Below are positions 4,817-5,124 of a stretch of DNA of 5,124 bases, piece by piece. How positions within the stretch are numbered: the first letter of the stretch is position 1; each line of letters opens with the position of its first letter. The notes below the pieces were generated by a model, which saw nothing but the letters and a program-made list of their open reading frames with translations, made no database searches and was not told the origin of the DNA. The translations under genes were made by a program, and so were the position numbers. This DNA comes from Spirochaetota bacterium (lineage in GTDB: Bacteria > Spirochaetota > UBA12135 > COTS27), in contig JAUXHF010000157.1 of assembly GCA_030621685.1 (NCBI GenBank), forward strand, positions 1 to 5,124, read 5' to 3'.

Positions 4817-5124
4817 ATGAACCAAGTTAAAATTCAAAGTATGAAATCTCAAGAATCCAAAGAAATAACAGCGCCCCCAATACAAAGAAGGCCACATCTT
4901 GCCTTAGCTTTAGCTACAGCAAAAAGCAACATGCCAGCATTCTCCAGGCTTTTTACGCTTCTTACGCTTCTTACTCTAATAGCTATGTTTAGCCAAGCCT
5001 TCGCTGCGAAAAGCCATGCCGTATCAATATACGGCGATTTCAAATATAAGGCTGGCTTCAAACACTTTGAATACGCAAACCCCGATGCCCCAAAAGGCGG
5101 AGAAATGGTATTAGGTGCCTTGGG
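4817..5124 (+). CDS. Peptide ABC transporter substrate-binding protein, YejA-like (5' part)
   Basis: 102 codons of a longer gene are visible; the 3' end is outside the window. The mature start, AVSIYGDFKYKAGFKHFEY followed by ANPDAPKGGEMVLGAL, is the hallmark of YejA-type family-5 solute-binding proteins (YGD-x-KY, F-x-HF-x-Y-x-NP-x-APKGG). These bind oligopeptides in the periplasm for an ABC importer; in enterobacteria yejA heads yejABEF. A signal peptide precedes it: hydrophobic core LFTLLTLLTLIAMF (45-58) and a probable signal peptidase I site after AFA (61-63). There is no lipobox cysteine. The region before the core is about 44 residues, far longer than normal. A second ATG at residue 39 (4931) would give a conventional signal peptide but lacks a Shine-Dalgarno. 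The 117 bp upstream shows no clear terminator or promoter. Confidence 0.88.
   Translation, partial: MNQVKIQSMKSQESKEITAPPIQRRPHLALALATAKSNMPAFSRLFTLLTLLTLIAMFSQAFAAKSHAVSIYGDFKYKAGFKHFEYANPDAPKGGEMVLGAL
4953..4972 (+). repeat. 9-bp tandem repeat inside the signal peptide
   Basis: TTACGCTTC occurs twice in a row (4953-4961, 4962-4970), and TTAC then starts a third copy. Read in frame, each 9-bp unit (ACGCTTCTT) adds the tripeptide T-L-L to the hydrophobic core of the signal peptide. Unit gain or loss would keep the frame. Confidence 0.8.

Noticed and set aside
4849..5061. Minus-strand frame opposite the solute-binding protein gene
   Set aside because: Antisense shadow; the plus strand carries the clear YejA-type sequence and the ribosome site.

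Overview
This AT-rich bacterial window carries a conserved core operon on the minus strand and two plus-strand genes to its right. Read in its own direction (from about 3640 down to 207), the operon is rpmH - rnpA - yidD - yidC - jag. It makes ribosomal protein L34, the RNase P protein, the YidD and YidC membrane-insertion factors, and the KH/R3H RNA-binding protein Jag (KhpB/EloR type). YidC has a large domain between its first transmembrane segment and its insertase core, which is the Gram-negative (diderm) form. A diderm YidC together with jag in this order fits a spirochaete best. Some other low-GC diderms, such as deltaproteobacteria, share the order, so the lineage is an inference of moderate confidence.

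Layout: 1-117 is the tail of an unidentified plus-strand gene. 118-206 is a short convergent spacer with small repeats. 207-3559 is the operon. It is led by a consensus sigma-70 promoter (TTGACA-17-TATAAT on the minus strand, 3614-3642). The first three genes are packed with overlaps: 8 nt for rpmH/rnpA and 77 nt for rnpA/yidD. A gap of about 220 nt with tandem repeats then separates yidD from yidC. 3560-3802 is a divergent AT-rich intergenic region. 3803-4699 is a DnaQ-fold 3'-5' exonuclease of the 'PolB-like' predicted type, with an unusual low-complexity insert and several homopolymer tracts. 4817-5124 is the start of a secreted YejA-type peptide-binding protein that runs off the window; its signal peptide is encoded by a 9-bp tandem repeat.

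The operon joins ribosome production (L34), tRNA 5' maturation (RnpA) and inner-membrane protein insertion (YidD, YidC), with an RNA-binding regulator at its end. The exonuclease (probably DNA repair or nucleic-acid turnover) and the peptide-uptake gene look like separate transcription units.

I see no new defence system, CRISPR array, mobile element, tRNA or rRNA. The points worth a second look are the short tandem repeats at several places, the yidD-yidC gap, the non-ATG start of yidC, and the insert and homopolymers in the exonuclease.
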